Shown: positions 1 to 9,292 of the stretch, in pieces
Layout of the letters: each line of letters opens with the position of its first letter
Numbering within the stretch: position 1 is the stretch's first letter
Assembly: GCF_900111455.1 (NCBI RefSeq)
Contig: NZ_FOIE01000002.1
Coordinates: 248,001 to 312,000, forward strand
Direction of reading: 5' to 3'
Source of the DNA: Geodermatophilus poikilotrophus
GTDB lineage: Bacteria > Actinomycetota > Actinomycetes > Mycobacteriales > Geodermatophilaceae
Length of the DNA: 64,000 nt
Translations under genes and position numbers: made by a program
Notes under the pieces: model-generated
Told to the model about the DNA's origin: nothing
Databases searched by the model: none
What the model saw: only the letters and a program-made list of their open reading frames with translations

Positions 1-635
1 CGCAGCCGGGTGCGGTACTCGCGCTCGAAGGTGCGCAGCTCCTCGATCTTGCGCTCCAGGCTGCTGCGCTTCTCCTCCAGCGAGCCCATGACCTCGGCGT
101 GGCGGCGCTCGGCGTCCTGGTCGAGGGCGGCGGCCTTGGCGCGGGCCTCGCGCTCCATCGTGTCGGCGCGGGTGCGCGCGTCACCGACCATCGAGTCCGC
201 GCGCATCTTGGCCTCGCTGACCATCTGCTCGCTCTTGGCCCGCGCCTCGCTGACCATGCGCTCGCTGTTGGTCTTGGCCGAGACGACCATCTGGTCGGCC
301 TGCGCCTTGGCCTCGTTGACGTACTTGTCGGCGGTCTCGGTCGCCAGTGCCAGCATCCGCGACGCGCGGGCGCTGTCGTCCTCGCGCACGGGCGCCGGCG
401 GGGGCGGCGGCGCGGCGACGGGCGCGGGCGCCGGGGGCTCCGGCACCTCGACGGCGCGTGGGGTGCGGCCGGTCGCAGAGCCCGAGCGCAGCTCGTTGTT
501 CTCCTCGATCAGCCGGGCCAGCTCGGCCTCCACCACGTCGAGGAACGCATCCACCTCGTCCTCGTCGTAGCCCCGCTTCCCGATCGGCGGCTTCTTGAAG
601 ACGACGTTGTGCACGTCGGCAGGCGTGAGTGGCAT
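1..635 (-). CDS. divIVA: DivIVA/Wag31 polar growth protein (3' end cut by window edge)
   Basis: The minus strand from ATG 635 begins MPLTPADVHNVVFKKPPIGK and continues RGYDEDEVDAFLDVVEAEL, the conserved DivIVA N-terminal membrane-curvature domain. A Pro/Ala-rich linker follows, then a long Ala/Glu/Arg coiled coil of repeating blocks such as SEARAKSEQMVSEAK. Wag31/DivIVA recruits the cell-wall elongation machinery at actinobacterial poles. It is the last visible gene of the dcw run, downstream of yggT and sepF. About 211 residues are present; the C-terminus lies outside the window. The identification is secure. Confidence 0.95.
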   Translation of the reverse strand, partial: MPLTPADVHNVVFKKPPIGKRGYDEDEVDAFLDVVEAELARLIEENNELRSGSATGRTPRAVEVPEPPAPAPVAAPPPPPAPVREDDSARASRMLALATETADKYVNEAKAQADQMVVSAKTNSERMVSEARAKSEQMVSEAKMRADSMVGDARTRADTMEREARAKAAALDQDAERRHAEVMGSLEEKRSSLERKIEELRTFEREYRTRL

Positions 636-738
636 CGACTTCACCTCGGGTCGGACAACGGGGACAGGGACGACGGCGGACGGGCGGCGGACGGCCCCGG
701 CCGGCCACCGGGACCCCCGCCCCTGGTGGGGACAGCGG

Positions 739-1038
739 TCACGCGGCGGCGATCGCGAGGCTGTTCACGATGCCACGCAGGATGTACACGGCGATCAGGA
801 GCACCATAAACGCGAGGTCCAGGCGGATCGACCCCAGGTTCAGGGGCGGGATCACCTTCCGGATCGCCTTGAGCGGCGGATCCGTCGTGGCGTACACGAC
901 CTCCAGACCCGCCGCCACCAGCCCCGACGGACGCCAGCTGCGCGCCAGGACCATCACCCAGTCGACGACGAACCGTGCGAAGAGCAGCACGAGGAAGACG
1001 AGCAGGACCGACGAGAGGATGTTCCAGAAGAGTGCCAC
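739..1038 (-). CDS. YggT family membrane protein
   Basis: A 99-residue protein from GTG 1038 (VALFWNILSSVLLVF). It has two hydrophobic segments (about residues 4-22 and 72-92) around a YggT core (LARSWRPSG...YATTDPPLKAIRKVIPP). YggT proteins are small membrane proteins encoded between sepF and divIVA in Gram-positive dcw clusters; a link to division or osmotic tolerance has been suggested but the function is not firmly known. An upstream in-frame start at 1113 would overlap sepF and add an unconserved tail, so the shorter form, the usual family length, is preferred. Confidence 0.85.
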   Translation of the reverse strand: MALFWNILSSVLLVFLVLLFARFVVDWVMVLARSWRPSGLVAAGLEVVYATTDPPLKAIRKVIPPLNLGSIRLDLAFMVLLIAVYILRGIVNSLAIAAA

Positions 1039-1084
1039 GGTCCTCGCTCGTCCCAGGGCACCCGGGGTGCCGGTCGGTCCTGTG

Positions 1085-1882
1085 TCAGGCCTCGGGACGG
1101 GCTGCGAAACCACCCTCGCGGATCCGCGCCTTGTCCTCGGCCGTCACGTCGACGTCCTGCGGGCTCAGCAGGAACACCTTGTTCGTGACGCGCTCGATGC
1201 TACCGCGCAGCCCGAACGACAGACCTGCAGCGAAGTCCACGAGCCGCTTGGCGTCGGCGTCGTCCATCTCGGTGAGGTTCATGATCACCGGCTTGCCGTC
1301 GCGGAAGCTCTCGCCGATCTGGCGCGCCTCGTTGTAGGTGCGCGGGTGCAGCGTGGTGATCCGGTACGGCTGGGGCGCCGGGGCGGGCGCCGGCTCCGGC
1401 TCCGGCGCGACCGCGACCGGCTCACGGACGGCGAGGCCGGCGGCCCCCACGGGACCGGACACGGCGGTCGCCGGGCTGGGCACCGACCCGGCACCGGCCA
1501 GTCCACCGAGGCGGGCGGCGCTGGAGCCACCGGGACTGGGCGCCAGGCCGAGGTTGCGGTTGGCGGCGGGGCGGCGGGGCAGCGCCAGCGGCTCGGGGTC
1601 CGGCGCCGGCGGCAGGTCGGCCGGGAGGTCGGCGAAGCGGTCGTCGGCCCGGTAGGCGCCGTCGCGGTAGCCGTCACCCCGGTAGTCGGAGTCGTAGCGC
1701 TCCCCGACGTCGTAGCGGTCGTCGTAGCCCTCCTCGGCGGCGTACCGCGAGTACCGGCGCTCCTCGAGGCGGTCGTAGCGGTCGGCGTCCCCATCGCGGG
1801 CGTCGTACCGGCCGTAGGCCCGGGCGTCGTCGTCCTCCACCAGCCCGAGGTAGATGCCCATCTTCCGCATGGCTCCGGCCAT
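1085..1882 (-). CDS. sepF: SepF, FtsZ membrane anchor
   Basis: 265 residues. The N-terminus ([19 protein letters not shown]) is the amphipathic membrane-binding helix of SepF. A long low-complexity linker follows, rich in Tyr, Asp and Arg (about residues 20-85) and then Pro/Ala (about 86-165). The C-terminal SepF domain ([19 protein letters not shown], then [19 protein letters not shown], later [10 protein letters not shown]) polymerises and binds the FtsZ tail. In actinobacteria, which lack FtsA, SepF is the main Z-ring tether. The charged Tyr/Asp/Arg linker is longer than in Bacillus SepF and is the least conserved part. It lies between yggS and yggT. Confidence 0.95.
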   Translation of the reverse strand: MAGAMRKMGIYLGLVEDDDARAYGRYDARDGDADRYDRLEERRYSRYAAEEGYDDRYDVGERYDSDYRGDGYRDGAYRADDRFADLPADLPPAPDPEPLALPRRPAANRNLGLAPSPGGSSAARLGGLAGAGSVPSPATAVSGPVGAAGLAVREPVAVAPEPEPAPAPAPQPYRITTLHPRTYNEARQIGESFRDGKPVIMNLTEMDDADAKRLVDFAAGLSFGLRGSIERVTNKVFLLSPQDVDVTAEDKARIREGGFAARPEA

Positions 1883-1913
1883 CAGCCCTGCCCCTCTTCG
1901 TCCGCGCGCGTGG

Positions 1914-2654
1914 TCACCCGGGCTGCTGGGACCCGTGTGACTGGTGTGACTCGTCCTGTCCGGAGGCTAGGGGCCGCGTCCCGAACAGCGCGGTTCCGAC
2001 ACGCAGGAGCGTGCTGCCGGCGGCCACGGCCTCCTCGAGGTCGGCGCTCATGCCGGCGGAGAGGTCACGCGCCTCGGGGTGGTCGGCGCGGACCCGCTCG
2101 GCGAGCGCCGCGAGGCGGGCGAAGGCGGGTCCGGGCGCCGCTCCGCGCGGGGCCACCGCCATCAGCCCGCGGAGCACGAGCCCCTCCTCGGCGGCGACCG
2201 CGTCGGCCAGCGCCGGGACCTCGGCCGGGTGGGCCCCGCCGCGGGCGGCGAGCTCCCCCTCGGGGCCGCCGAGGTCGACCTGCAGGAAGACCTCGACCGG
2301 CCGTCCGGTCCCGACGCCGACCCGGGCGAGGGCGCGGGCCAGCGAGAGCCGGTCGACCGAGTGGACGACGGCGCCGAGCCGGGCGACGGCGGCGGCCTTG
2401 TTGCGCTGCAACTGGCCGATGAAGTGCCACCGGAGCGGCAGGTCGGCCAGCGCCGCGGCCTTGCCGGTGAGCTCCTGGGCGCGGTTCTCCCCGAAGTCGG
2501 CCTGTCCGAGTGCCGCGAGCTCGCGGACGGCGCCCGCCGGCCAGGTCTTGCTCACCGCGAGCAGGCGCACCGCGGCGGGATCGCGACCGGCGGCGCGGGC
2601 CGCGGCGGCGATGCGGTCGCGGACGGCCTGCAGGCGGTCGGCCGGGGAGGTCAC
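1914..2654 (-). CDS. yggS: YggS-type PLP homeostasis protein
   Basis: 246 residues from GTG 2654 ([19 protein letters not shown]). An alanine-racemase-like TIM barrel with the PLP lysine in [11 protein letters not shown], followed by [27 protein letters not shown] and the phosphate-binding C-terminus [11 protein letters not shown]. The family (YggS/YlmE/PLPBP) binds PLP and buffers vitamin B6 supply without known catalysis. The open frame extends far upstream on this strand, but that extension is the shadow of pgeF and of a repeat element. It follows pgeF in the conserved order ftsZ-pgeF-yggS-sepF. Confidence 0.92.
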   Translation of the reverse strand: MTSPADRLQAVRDRIAAAARAAGRDPAAVRLLAVSKTWPAGAVRELAALGQADFGENRAQELTGKAAALADLPLRWHFIGQLQRNKAAAVARLGAVVHSVDRLSLARALARVGVGTGRPVEVFLQVDLGGPEGELAARGGAHPAEVPALADAVAAEEGLVLRGLMAVAPRGAAPGPAFARLAALAERVRADHPEARDLSAGMSADLEEAVAAGSTLLRVGTALFGTRPLASGQDESHQSHGSQQPG

Positions 2655-2710
2655 GAGGGCGATCCTCCCCCGCCCGTACACGTCCGCGGCGCCCGGTGAC
2701 GTGCCGGGAC

Positions 2711-2765
2711 GGCCCTCCTGCAGGGTGCCGCCACGAGCCTGCGAGCGGCGGGGCGCAGGAGGGCC
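2711..2765. repeat. Dispersed palindromic repeat, copy 1 (3' of pgeF)
   Basis: Perfect 11-bp outer arms GGCCCTCCTGC (2711-2721) and GCAGGAGGGCC (2755-2765) enclose a copy of the GAGCCTGCGAG core. It begins directly after the pgeF stop codon in transcript direction, so it may terminate or protect that transcript. It belongs to the family described in the findings. Confidence 0.8.
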
Positions 2766-2767
2766 CT

Positions 2768-3499
2768 TCACCCGAGCCAGACGACCCCGGCCTGGCGGCC
2801 CGTGGTGCCGTCGCGGCGGTGGGAGAAGAGGAAGCGGTCCTCGACGGTGCACCGGGGGTCGTGCACGACCTGCCCGACGCCGGCGCCGCGCAGCACCTCG
2901 GCGAGCCCGGCCCGCAGGTCGAGTCCCGGCGTCCCCCGGCGGGTGCGGACCGCCGCGGCCGGCACGACGCCGGCCACCTCGGCCTGCATCGCCCGCGGCA
3001 CCTCGTAGCAGGCGCCGCAGACGGCCGGGCCGAGCAGGGCGGTGACGTCGCCGGGGCGGCTGCCCAGCCGCGCCATCGCGGCCAGCGTCGCGGGGACGAC
3101 GCCGTGCCGGACGCCCTCCCGCCCGGCGTGCACGGCGGCGACCACGCCGGCGACGGAGTCGGCGAACAGCACCGGCACGCAGTCGGCGACGAGCACGCAG
3201 AGCACCAGCCCCGGCGTGCTCGTGACCACGGCGTCGGTCCCGGCCAGCGGGCCGTCGACCGGCCCGTCGACGACGGCGACCCGCGTGCCGTGGACCTGGT
3301 CCATCCACACCAGCCGGTCGGCGGCGACGCCGAGCTCGCGGGCCAGCCGCTCCCGGTTGGCGGCCACGGCGACCGGGTCGTCCTCGACGTGGACGCCGAG
3401 GTTGAACGAGTCGTACGGGGACACGGACCGGCCGCCCCGCCGGTCGGTGACGACCCGTCGGGGTCGCACCGCCCGCGAGGCGGCCGGAACCGAGCTCAC
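2768..3499 (-). CDS. pgeF: Peptidoglycan editing factor / multicopper polyphenol oxidase-like (PgeF, YlmD, YfiH)
   Basis: 243 residues. Laccase-domain family, with the three metal-binding segments VWMDQVHGT, VLVADCVPVLF and VVAAVHAGREGVRHG. The usual HAGWRG motif reads HAGREG here, so the Trp is replaced by Arg while the presumed Zn ligands His, Cys and His stay. Family members act on purine nucleosides and, in E. coli, prevent faulty L-Ser incorporation into peptidoglycan peptides. The position directly after ftsZ is conserved in actinobacteria and firmicutes. Confidence 0.9.
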   Translation of the reverse strand: MSSVPAASRAVRPRRVVTDRRGGRSVSPYDSFNLGVHVEDDPVAVAANRERLARELGVAADRLVWMDQVHGTRVAVVDGPVDGPLAGTDAVVTSTPGLVLCVLVADCVPVLFADSVAGVVAAVHAGREGVRHGVVPATLAAMARLGSRPGDVTALLGPAVCGACYEVPRAMQAEVAGVVPAAAVRTRRGTPGLDLRAGLAEVLRGAGVGQVVHDPRCTVEDRFLFSHRRDGTTGRQAGVVWLG

Positions 3500-3503
3500 G
3501 GCT

Positions 3504-3548
3504 CCGTCCAGAGGCTCATCCCGAGCCTGCGAGGGATGAGGAGGACGG
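3504..3548. repeat. Dispersed palindromic repeat, copy 2 (3' of ftsZ)
   Basis: Outer arms CCGTCC (3504-3509) and GGACGG (3543-3548), and inner arms CTCATCCC (3515-3522) and GGGATGAG (3533-3540), around loop GAGCCTGCGA. The inner stem differs from other copies on both sides together (CACCGC has become CATCCC), a compensatory change pointing to selection for pairing. It sits between ftsZ and pgeF. Confidence 0.85.
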
Positions 3549-3588
3549 GATCCTTCTCCTCCGAGTGGTGGGGGGCACGGGGGTCCTT

Positions 3589-4881
3589 CTACTGACGGAG
3601 GAACTCCGGGATGTCGAGCTCCTCCTCGAAGTCCTCGTTGGACAGCGGACGCCGGCCCGCGGCGGCGTTCGCGTTGGCGCCGGGGACCGGCGGCAGTGGC
3701 GGCACGGTGATCCCGCCGCCACCCGCGGCCGCGCGGCCCGGCAGCTGCGAGGTCGACGGCGGGTTCGGCTGCGCCTGCGGCGCCTGGGGCTGGGCCGAGG
3801 TGACCAGCCGCTCCCTCGTCGGGACGCCGCCCACCGGCTGCGGGTGCTGCACCGGCATCCGGGGGGCGGTCGGCGGGGCCACCGGGGCGGCAGCCGGGAC
3901 CGAGGCGGTGCCGGCCTCCTTGCGACCCTGCGGCTTGCCGCCGTCGAAGCCGGCGGCGATGACGGTCACCCGCACCTCGTCCCCGAGGGCGTCATCGATG
4001 ACCGCACCGAAGATGATGTTGGCGTCGGCGTGCGCGGCGTCGGAGACCAGCGAGGCGGCCTCGTTGATCTCGAACAGCCCGAGGTCCGAGCCGCCGGAGA
4101 TCGACAGCAGCACGCCGTGGGCGCCCTCCATCGAGGCCTCCAGCAGCGGGCTGGCGATCGCCTGCTCGGCGGCCAGCAGCGCCCGGTTGTCACCGCGCGC
4201 GCTGCCGATGCCCATGAGGGCCGACCCGGCGCCGGACATGACCGACTTGACGTCGGCGAAGTCCAGGTTGATCAGGCCGGGCGTGGTGATCAGGTCGGTG
4301 ATGCCCTGGACACCGGACAGCAGCACCTGGTCGGCGGTCCGGAAGGCGTCCATGACGCTGACGTTGCGGTCGCCCAGCTGCAGCAGCCGGTCGTTGGGGA
4401 TGACGATGAGCGTGTCGCACTCGTTGCGCAGCTCCTCGATGCCCGACTCGGCCTGCACGGCCCGCCGCTTCCCCTCGAAGGAGAACGGGCGGGTGACCAC
4501 GCCGATGGTCAGCGCGCCGAGCTTGCGGGCGATCGAGGCGACGACCGGCGCACCACCGGTGCCGGTGCCACCGCCCTCGCCGGCGGTCACGAAGACCATG
4601 TCGGCGCCCTTGAGCACCTCTTCGATCTCCTCGCGGTGGTCCTCGGCGGCCTGCCGGCCGACGTCGGGCTGGGCGCCGGCGCCGAGCCCGCGGGTGAGCT
4701 CACGGCCGACGTCGAGCTTGACGTCGGCGTCGCTCATCAACAGCGCCTGCGCGTCGGTGTTGATGGCGATGAACTCGACCCCCTTGAGGCCGACCTCGAT
4801 CATGCGGTTGACCGCGTTCACCCCGCCGCCGCCGATGCCGACGACCTTGATGACCGCGAGGTAGTTGTGCGGAGGTGTCAT
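3589..4881 (-). CDS. ftsZ: Cell division GTPase FtsZ
   Basis: 430 residues. The tubulin-like GTPase domain has the GTP-binding loop GGGTGTG (residues 103-109) and the early loop [15 protein letters not shown]; the T7 synergy loop is [12 protein letters not shown] Pro/Ala/Gln-rich disordered linker (about residues 320-410) leads to the conserved tail DIPEFLRQ, which binds SepF. FtsZ polymerises into the Z-ring that places the septum. The start is ATG 4881, with GGGAG six bases upstream. The 358-bp upstream gap carries an AT-rich promoter-like region, so ftsZ is probably transcribed independently as well as by read-through. Confidence 0.98.
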   Translation of the reverse strand: MTPPHNYLAVIKVVGIGGGGVNAVNRMIEVGLKGVEFIAINTDAQALLMSDADVKLDVGRELTRGLGAGAQPDVGRQAAEDHREEIEEVLKGADMVFVTAGEGGGTGTGGAPVVASIARKLGALTIGVVTRPFSFEGKRRAVQAESGIEELRNECDTLIVIPNDRLLQLGDRNVSVMDAFRTADQVLLSGVQGITDLITTPGLINLDFADVKSVMSGAGSALMGIGSARGDNRALLAAEQAIASPLLEASMEGAHGVLLSISGGSDLGLFEINEAASLVSDAAHADANIIFGAVIDDALGDEVRVTVIAAGFDGGKPQGRKEAGTASVPAAAPVAPPTAPRMPVQHPQPVGGVPTRERLVTSAQPQAPQAQPNPPSTSQLPGRAAAGGGGITVPPLPPVPGANANAAAGRRPLSNEDFEEELDIPEFLRQ

Positions 4882-5239
4882 GTGGGGCTCCCGACCTCGA
4901 CCCTCATCCTCAAGTAAAGCCTTATAGTTATGTCAACTAGGTCGACGCGCACGAAGTTAGGTGGGTGCTCGCAGGCGCTACAAGCACCGACCCGGGCCCG
5001 GCGTGTCGGACACGCGGCTCCCCATCGATCTCGCGCGACGCAGTGGTCACACCCGCACCACCAGGGGTGACGACCCGCGCGGGAACCGTCTCAGGTGCAG
5101 GTCGAGGGCCGTGACATGCCCGTATCGGGAACTCGCCTAAGTGATCTGCGGTGTCGGGCGTGTCGCGGACCCGCGCGTGTCGCCACGGGTGGGCGCCGGA
5201 CACGGTGCGGCGCCGGTCGGCGACCCAGTGCAGTCCCGG
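4882..5239. other. ftsZ upstream intergenic region
   Basis: Apart from the promoter-like segment at 4900-4940, I see only a weak inverted repeat (GTCAC near 5046, GTGAC near 5067) and no convincing ORF or RNA. It separates ftsZ from the AhpD-like gene. Confidence 0.5.
4900..4940 (-). promoter_or_regulatory. AT-rich ftsZ promoter region
   Basis: This short stretch is much more AT-rich than its surroundings. Read on the minus strand it contains TTGACA (4936-4931), TATAAG (4926-4921) and CTTTACTTGAGGATGAGG leading to the ftsZ start. A TTGACA -35 is clear, but the matching -10 at 17-18 bp is poor (TTGAGG), so the exact pairing is unresolved. Repeated TTGAGG/TGAGG/CGAGG steps follow it. Confidence 0.6.
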
Positions 5240-5824
5240 CTACCGGCGGGGGACGCGGCCCAACAGGAAGAACTCCTCGTTCGGCGGGATCGCGGCCCAG
5301 TGCGCCAACCGGTTGGACAGCGCGAACAACGACACGATGGCGCCGACGTCCCACACGTCGTCCTCGGTCAGGCCGTGGTCGCGCAGCCGGTCGAGGTCGG
5401 CGGCGGTGACCGCGGCGGGGTCCACCGCCAGCCGGACGGCGACCTCGAGGACGGCGCGCAGCCGGTCGGACACCGGCGCCTTGCGCCAGTCGACGGCGAC
5501 CTGGTCGGCGAGGTACGGGTCGCGGGCGCGGATCCGGGCGATGGCCCCGTGGGCGACGACGCAGTACAGGCAGTCGTTGGCCGCGCTGGTGGCGACCACG
5601 ACCAGCTCGCGGTCGGCCGTGGACAGCGCCGGGGTGTCCTTGTCCATGAGCGCGTCGTGCATGGCGAAGAAGGCCGCCGCCTCGGCCGGGCGCCAGGCGA
5701 GCGCGGCGAAGACGTTGGGCAGGAAGCCCGAACGCTCCTCCACCTCGGCGTAGCGCTCGCGCAGCTGCTCGGGCAGCTCGTCGCGCGGGGGGACGGGGAA
5801 GCGGCTGACCGGCCCGGTGCTCAC
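5240..5824 (-). CDS. Peroxidase-related AhpD/carboxymuconolactone decarboxylase-like protein
   Basis: 194 residues from GTG 5824 (VSTGPVSRFPVPPRDELPEQ). The AhpD core has the redox motif NDCLYCVVAHG (CxxC followed by His), then VDWRKAPVSDRLRAVLEVA and a C-terminal NRLAHWAAIPPNEEFF segment, typical of the uncharacterised peroxidase-related enzyme subfamily. Its likely role is thiol-dependent (hydro)peroxide reduction in the cytoplasm. It is not a normal dcw gene, yet it lies in the same orientation between ftsQ and ftsZ, with a palindromic repeat on its ftsQ side, which suggests insertion into the cluster. Confidence 0.82.
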   Translation of the reverse strand: MSTGPVSRFPVPPRDELPEQLRERYAEVEERSGFLPNVFAALAWRPAEAAAFFAMHDALMDKDTPALSTADRELVVVATSAANDCLYCVVAHGAIARIRARDPYLADQVAVDWRKAPVSDRLRAVLEVAVRLAVDPAAVTAADLDRLRDHGLTEDDVWDVGAIVSLFALSNRLAHWAAIPPNEEFFLLGRVPRR

Positions 5825-5875
5825 CCCGCCACCCTCTCCCACCGGACCTGCCGCGGCCACCCTCCACGGCGGCCT

Positions 5876-5918
5876 CGTCCAGCGGCTCACCGCGAGCGGG
5901 CGAGCGGTGAGGAGGACG
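5876..5918. repeat. Dispersed palindromic repeat, copy 3 (3' of ftsQ)
   Basis: Inner arms CTCACCGC (5886-5893) and GCGGTGAG (5904-5911) enclose GAGCGGGCGA. Outer CGTCC (5876-5880) pairs with GGACG (5914-5918). It lies just downstream of the ftsQ stop codon and upstream of the AhpD-like gene. Confidence 0.82.
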
Positions 5919-5928
5919 GGTCCTCCTG

Positions 5929-6732
5929 TCATCGGAGGACGACCGCCGACGGGGTGCTGACGTCGATGGTGTCGGCCGCCGCGAGGGTCCCGGCCCGCAG
6001 CTGGCCGAGCAGCGCGACGAGCGCGTCGGCCTTCGCGCCGGCCTCCTCCGCGCTCCCCCACAGCACGGTGGTGCCGTCCTCGAGGGTGAGCGTGACGTCC
6101 TCGGCGCTGTCCGCCTGGGCGTCGGCCACGTCGCCGCGGACGTCCTCGGGCAGCGCGACCAGGGCGGTCAGCGCCGCGCGGGTCGCGCGGTCCTCGGGTC
6201 CGGGGTCGTCGACGTCGAGGGGCACCACCCCGGCCGGCGGGTCGCCGGTGACCGTGTCGAACAGCACGCCGTCGGCGTCGACCAGCGAGCGGGTGCCGGA
6301 CACGTCGACCACCGCGACCGGCACCCGCTCGACCACGGTGACCACGACGCTGCGCGGCCAGCCGCGGGTCACCTCCACGCCGGCCACCTGCGGCAGCCGG
6401 GCGACACGGGTCTCGGCAGCGTCGACGTCGACCTGCAGCAGGGGTGTCCCCTCGGCGATGCCCGCCACGTCGAGGACCTCGGCGGCGGTCAGCGTGCCCG
6501 CGCCGTCGACCCGCACGTCGGCCACGGCGAGCACGGGACCTGCCCACAGCAGCCAGGCCAGCAGGCCGAGCACCGCGGTGGCGACCGCGCCGCGGAGGAG
6601 CAGCCGTCGTCGCCGATCGGCCGGGGTGTCCCGGCGCGGCCTCCGCCGGGCGGCCGGACGGCGGCGCTCGACACCGGCCCGCGAGGACCCCCCGCCTGCG
6701 CGGTCGCTGGTGGTGGTCCCCGAGCGGCTCAC
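5929..6732 (-). CDS. ftsQ: Cell division protein FtsQ
   Basis: 267 residues from GTG 6732, overlapping the murC stop by four bases. A very basic cytoplasmic tail (RRRPAARRRPRR) precedes one transmembrane helix (about residues 47-68). A POTRA domain follows (VADVRVDGAGTLTAAEVLDV...GTPLLQVD), then an FtsQ beta domain (WPRSVVVTVVERVPVAVVD). FtsQ forms the FtsQLB complex that links early and late divisome proteins and controls FtsWI. Its usual neighbour ftsZ is displaced by the AhpD-like gene. Confidence 0.93.
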   Translation of the reverse strand: MSRSGTTTSDRAGGGSSRAGVERRRPAARRRPRRDTPADRRRRLLLRGAVATAVLGLLAWLLWAGPVLAVADVRVDGAGTLTAAEVLDVAGIAEGTPLLQVDVDAAETRVARLPQVAGVEVTRGWPRSVVVTVVERVPVAVVDVSGTRSLVDADGVLFDTVTGDPPAGVVPLDVDDPGPEDRATRAALTALVALPEDVRGDVADAQADSAEDVTLTLEDGTTVLWGSAEEAGAKADALVALLGQLRAGTLAAADTIDVSTPSAVVLR

Positions 6733-8198
6733 CGCGGAGGACCCCCCGGGTCGCCGCCGTCCGGCGAGCCGGGCGGCGCCAGCCGGGCCCGCAACGCCTC
6801 GAGGACCTCCGGGCCGACCATGGACACGTTGCCGGCACCCATGGTGATCACCAGGTCGCCGGGGCCGGCCCGGTCGGCCAGCGCCGGGGCCGCGGCGGAC
6901 CAGGACGGCTCGAAGTGCACCCGCTCGGCCGGCAGGGCGACCGCGTCGGCGACCATGGCGCCGGTGACGCCGGGGACCGGGTCCTCACGGGCGCCGTAGA
7001 CGTCCATGACCACGACCTCGTCGGCCAGGCCGAGGGCCGCACCGAAGGCGGCGGCGAACTCCCGCGTGCGGCTGTACAGGTGCGGCTGGAAGGCCACGAC
7101 CACCCGACCGGAGCCGGCGACCGCCCGCGCGGCGCGCAGCTGCGCCTCCACCTCGGTCGGGTGGTGGGCGTAGTCGTCGTAGACCCGCACCCCGCCGACG
7201 GTGCCCTTGAGCTCGAAGCGGCGGTGCACCCCGCCGAAGCGGCCCAGGCCGGTGATCAGCCCCTCGGCGGGCAGGCCGAGCTCCAGCCCAGCCAGCAGCG
7301 CGGCGGCGCTGTTGCGGGCCATGTGCTCGCCCGGCACCCGGATCGACACCCGGCCCAGCACGTCGCCGTCGAGGACGGCGGTCCAGGCGGTGGTCTCCGG
7401 GCTCACCTCGACGTCGACCAGCCGCAGGTCGCTGTCCTCGGCGGTGCCGTAGGTCCGCACGCGGGCCGGGGTCGGCACGGTGCGCAGCCGCGCCGAGCCC
7501 GGGTCGTCGGCACACAGGACGACGAAGCCGGCCGGGTCCAGCGTCTGCACGAACCGGTCGAAGGCGGCCTCGACCGCGGCCAGGTCGCCGTAGTTGTCCA
7601 GGTGGTCGGCCTCGACGTTGGTGACGATCGCGCCGTGCGGGGCCAGCAGCAGGAAGGAGCGGTCGCTCTCGTCGGCCTCGGCGACGAAGACGTCGCCCCC
7701 GCCGGCGTGCGCGTTGCTGCCCGACTCGTTGAGGTCGCCGCCGATGGCGAAGGAGGGGTCCACGCCGCACGCCTGCACCGCGACGGTGAGCATCGAGGTG
7801 GTCGAGGTCTTCCCGTGCGTGCCGGCCACCGCGACGCTGCGCTTGCCCGCCATCACCGCGGCCAGCGCCACCGCACGCGGCAGCACCCGCAGACCCCGCT
7901 CGCGGGCGGCGGCGAGTTCGGGGTTGTCCTCGCGGATGGCGGTGGAGACGACGACGGTGGCGGCGTCGCCCAGGTGCGCGGGGTCGTGGCCGAGCTCCAC
8001 CCGGGCACCGAGCGCGCGCAGCGCCAGCAGGGTCGGGGTGTCGCGGCGGTCGCTGCCGGAGACCGGCACGCCGCGGGCCAGCAGGATGCGGGCGATGCCG
8101 CTCATCCCGGCGCCGCCGATGCCGACGAAGTGCACTGCGCCGAGCTCCTCGAGGCTCGGCACCGGGTCGGTCCAGGCCGCCACCGCAGCCGCGCTCAC
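6729..8198 (-). CDS. murC: UDP-N-acetylmuramate--L-alanine ligase MurC
   Basis: 489 residues from GTG 8198 ([15 protein letters not shown]), overlapping the murG stop by four bases. The N-terminal Rossmann motif is [14 protein letters not shown] (about residues 23-36), the ATP loop [10 protein letters not shown] (125-134), and further ligase motifs are [20 protein letters not shown] and [10 protein letters not shown]. It adds the first L-Ala to UDP-MurNAc in the cytoplasm. Full family length, all catalytic motifs present. Confidence 0.96.
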   Translation of the reverse strand: MSAAAVAAWTDPVPSLEELGAVHFVGIGGAGMSGIARILLARGVPVSGSDRRDTPTLLALRALGARVELGHDPAHLGDAATVVVSTAIREDNPELAAARERGLRVLPRAVALAAVMAGKRSVAVAGTHGKTSTTSMLTVAVQACGVDPSFAIGGDLNESGSNAHAGGGDVFVAEADESDRSFLLLAPHGAIVTNVEADHLDNYGDLAAVEAAFDRFVQTLDPAGFVVLCADDPGSARLRTVPTPARVRTYGTAEDSDLRLVDVEVSPETTAWTAVLDGDVLGRVSIRVPGEHMARNSAAALLAGLELGLPAEGLITGLGRFGGVHRRFELKGTVGGVRVYDDYAHHPTEVEAQLRAARAVAGSGRVVVAFQPHLYSRTREFAAAFGAALGLADEVVVMDVYGAREDPVPGVTGAMVADAVALPAERVHFEPSWSAAAPALADRAGPGDLVITMGAGNVSMVGPEVLEALRARLAPPGSPDGGDPGGPPR

Positions 8199-9292
8199 CG
8201 GGCCACCTCCAGCACGATGTCGGCCAGGCGCTCGTCGGCGTCCCGGGCGCCGGCGGCCGCGGCGTGCTCGGCGTACCGGGCCAGCGTGGCCGGGTCGGTG
8301 ACCATCGGGATGACGTGCTCCTCGATCCAGGACGGCGACAGGTCCGCGTCGTCCACCAGCAGTCCTCCCCCGGCCTCCACCACGGGCAGGGCGTTGCGCC
8401 GCTGCTCGCCGTTGCCGATGGGCAACGGCACGAACACCGCCGGCAGCCCGACCGCGGACAGCTCGGCCACCGTGACCGCGCCCGACCGGCACAGGGCCAG
8501 GTCGGCCGCGGCGTAGGCGAGGTCCATGCGCTCGAGGTAGTCGACGACGACGTAGGGCGCCTGCCCGGGTGCCCGCGGGGGGACGGTGACGTCGATGTTC
8601 TTGGGGCCGCGGGCGTGCAGCACCTGCACCCCGGCGGCGGTGAGCGCGTCGGCCGCGCCGACCGCGGCGCGGTTCAGCGAGGCCGCGCCCTGCGACCCGC
8701 CGAAGACCAGCAGCGTGGGCCGGCCGGGGTCCAGGCCGAAGGTCGCCCGGGCCTCGGCGCGCCGGACGGGGCGGTCCAGCGTGCTGATCGCCGTCCGCAG
8801 CGGCATGCCGACGTGCGCGGCGCCGCGCAGCGGCGTGCCGGGCACGGTGACGGCGACCCGCTCGGCGATCCGCGCACCGACGCGGTTGGCGAGGCCGGGC
8901 AGCGCGTTCTGCTCGTGCACGACGACAGGCACCTGCTCGCGGCGGGCGGCCAGGTAGGCCGGCAGCGCCACGTAGCCGCCGAAGCCGACGACGACGTCGG
9001 CGGACAGCTCGCGCAGCAGCGCCCTGGTCTCGGACACCGAGCGGGCCACCCGGCCGGGCACCCGCAGCAGGTCGAGGGTGGGCTTGCGCGGCAGCGGCAC
9101 GGGCGGGATCAGCCGCAGGTCGTAGCCGCGGGCGGGGACCAGCCGGGTCTCCAGGCCGCGGGCGGTGCCGAGGCAGGTGATCCGCAGGCCCCCCTCGATC
9201 GCGCCGCGGCGCAGCAGGGCGTCGGCGAGGGCGAGCATCGGCTCGATGTGGCCGCCGGTGCCGCCGCCGGCCAGGACGACGCTGACGCTCAC
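8195..9292 (-). CDS. murG: UDP-GlcNAc:lipid I transferase MurG
   Basis: 365 residues from GTG 9292 ([18 protein letters not shown]). The GT28 N-terminal glycine loop GGGTGGH is followed by [16 protein letters not shown] and [12 protein letters not shown]. The C-terminal domain carries [14 protein letters not shown] and the donor-binding segment [24 protein letters not shown]. It converts lipid I to lipid II on the inner face of the membrane. Four-base overlaps with ftsW and murC indicate translational coupling. Confidence 0.96.
   Translation of the reverse strand: MSVSVVLAGGGTGGHIEPMLALADALLRRGAIEGGLRITCLGTARGLETRLVPARGYDLRLIPPVPLPRKPTLDLLRVPGRVARSVSETRALLRELSADVVVGFGGYVALPAYLAARREQVPVVVHEQNALPGLANRVGARIAERVAVTVPGTPLRGAAHVGMPLRTAISTLDRPVRRAEARATFGLDPGRPTLLVFGGSQGAASLNRAAVGAADALTAAGVQVLHARGPKNIDVTVPPRAPGQAPYVVVDYLERMDLAYAAADLALCRSGAVTVAELSAVGLPAVFVPLPIGNGEQRRNALPVVEAGGGLLVDDADLSPSWIEEHVIPMVTDPATLARYAEHAAAAGARDADERLADIVLEVAR

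Noticed and set aside
1914..3308. 464-residue minus-strand frame through yggS, a repeat and part of pgeF
   Set aside because: Only the part from GTG 2654 matches the YggS family; the rest is Arg/Gly-rich shadow sequence antisense or out of frame to pgeF.
4882..5239. A small gene upstream of ftsZ
   Set aside because: The frames here are Arg/Gly/Thr-rich, lack ribosome-binding sites and overlap the promoter region.
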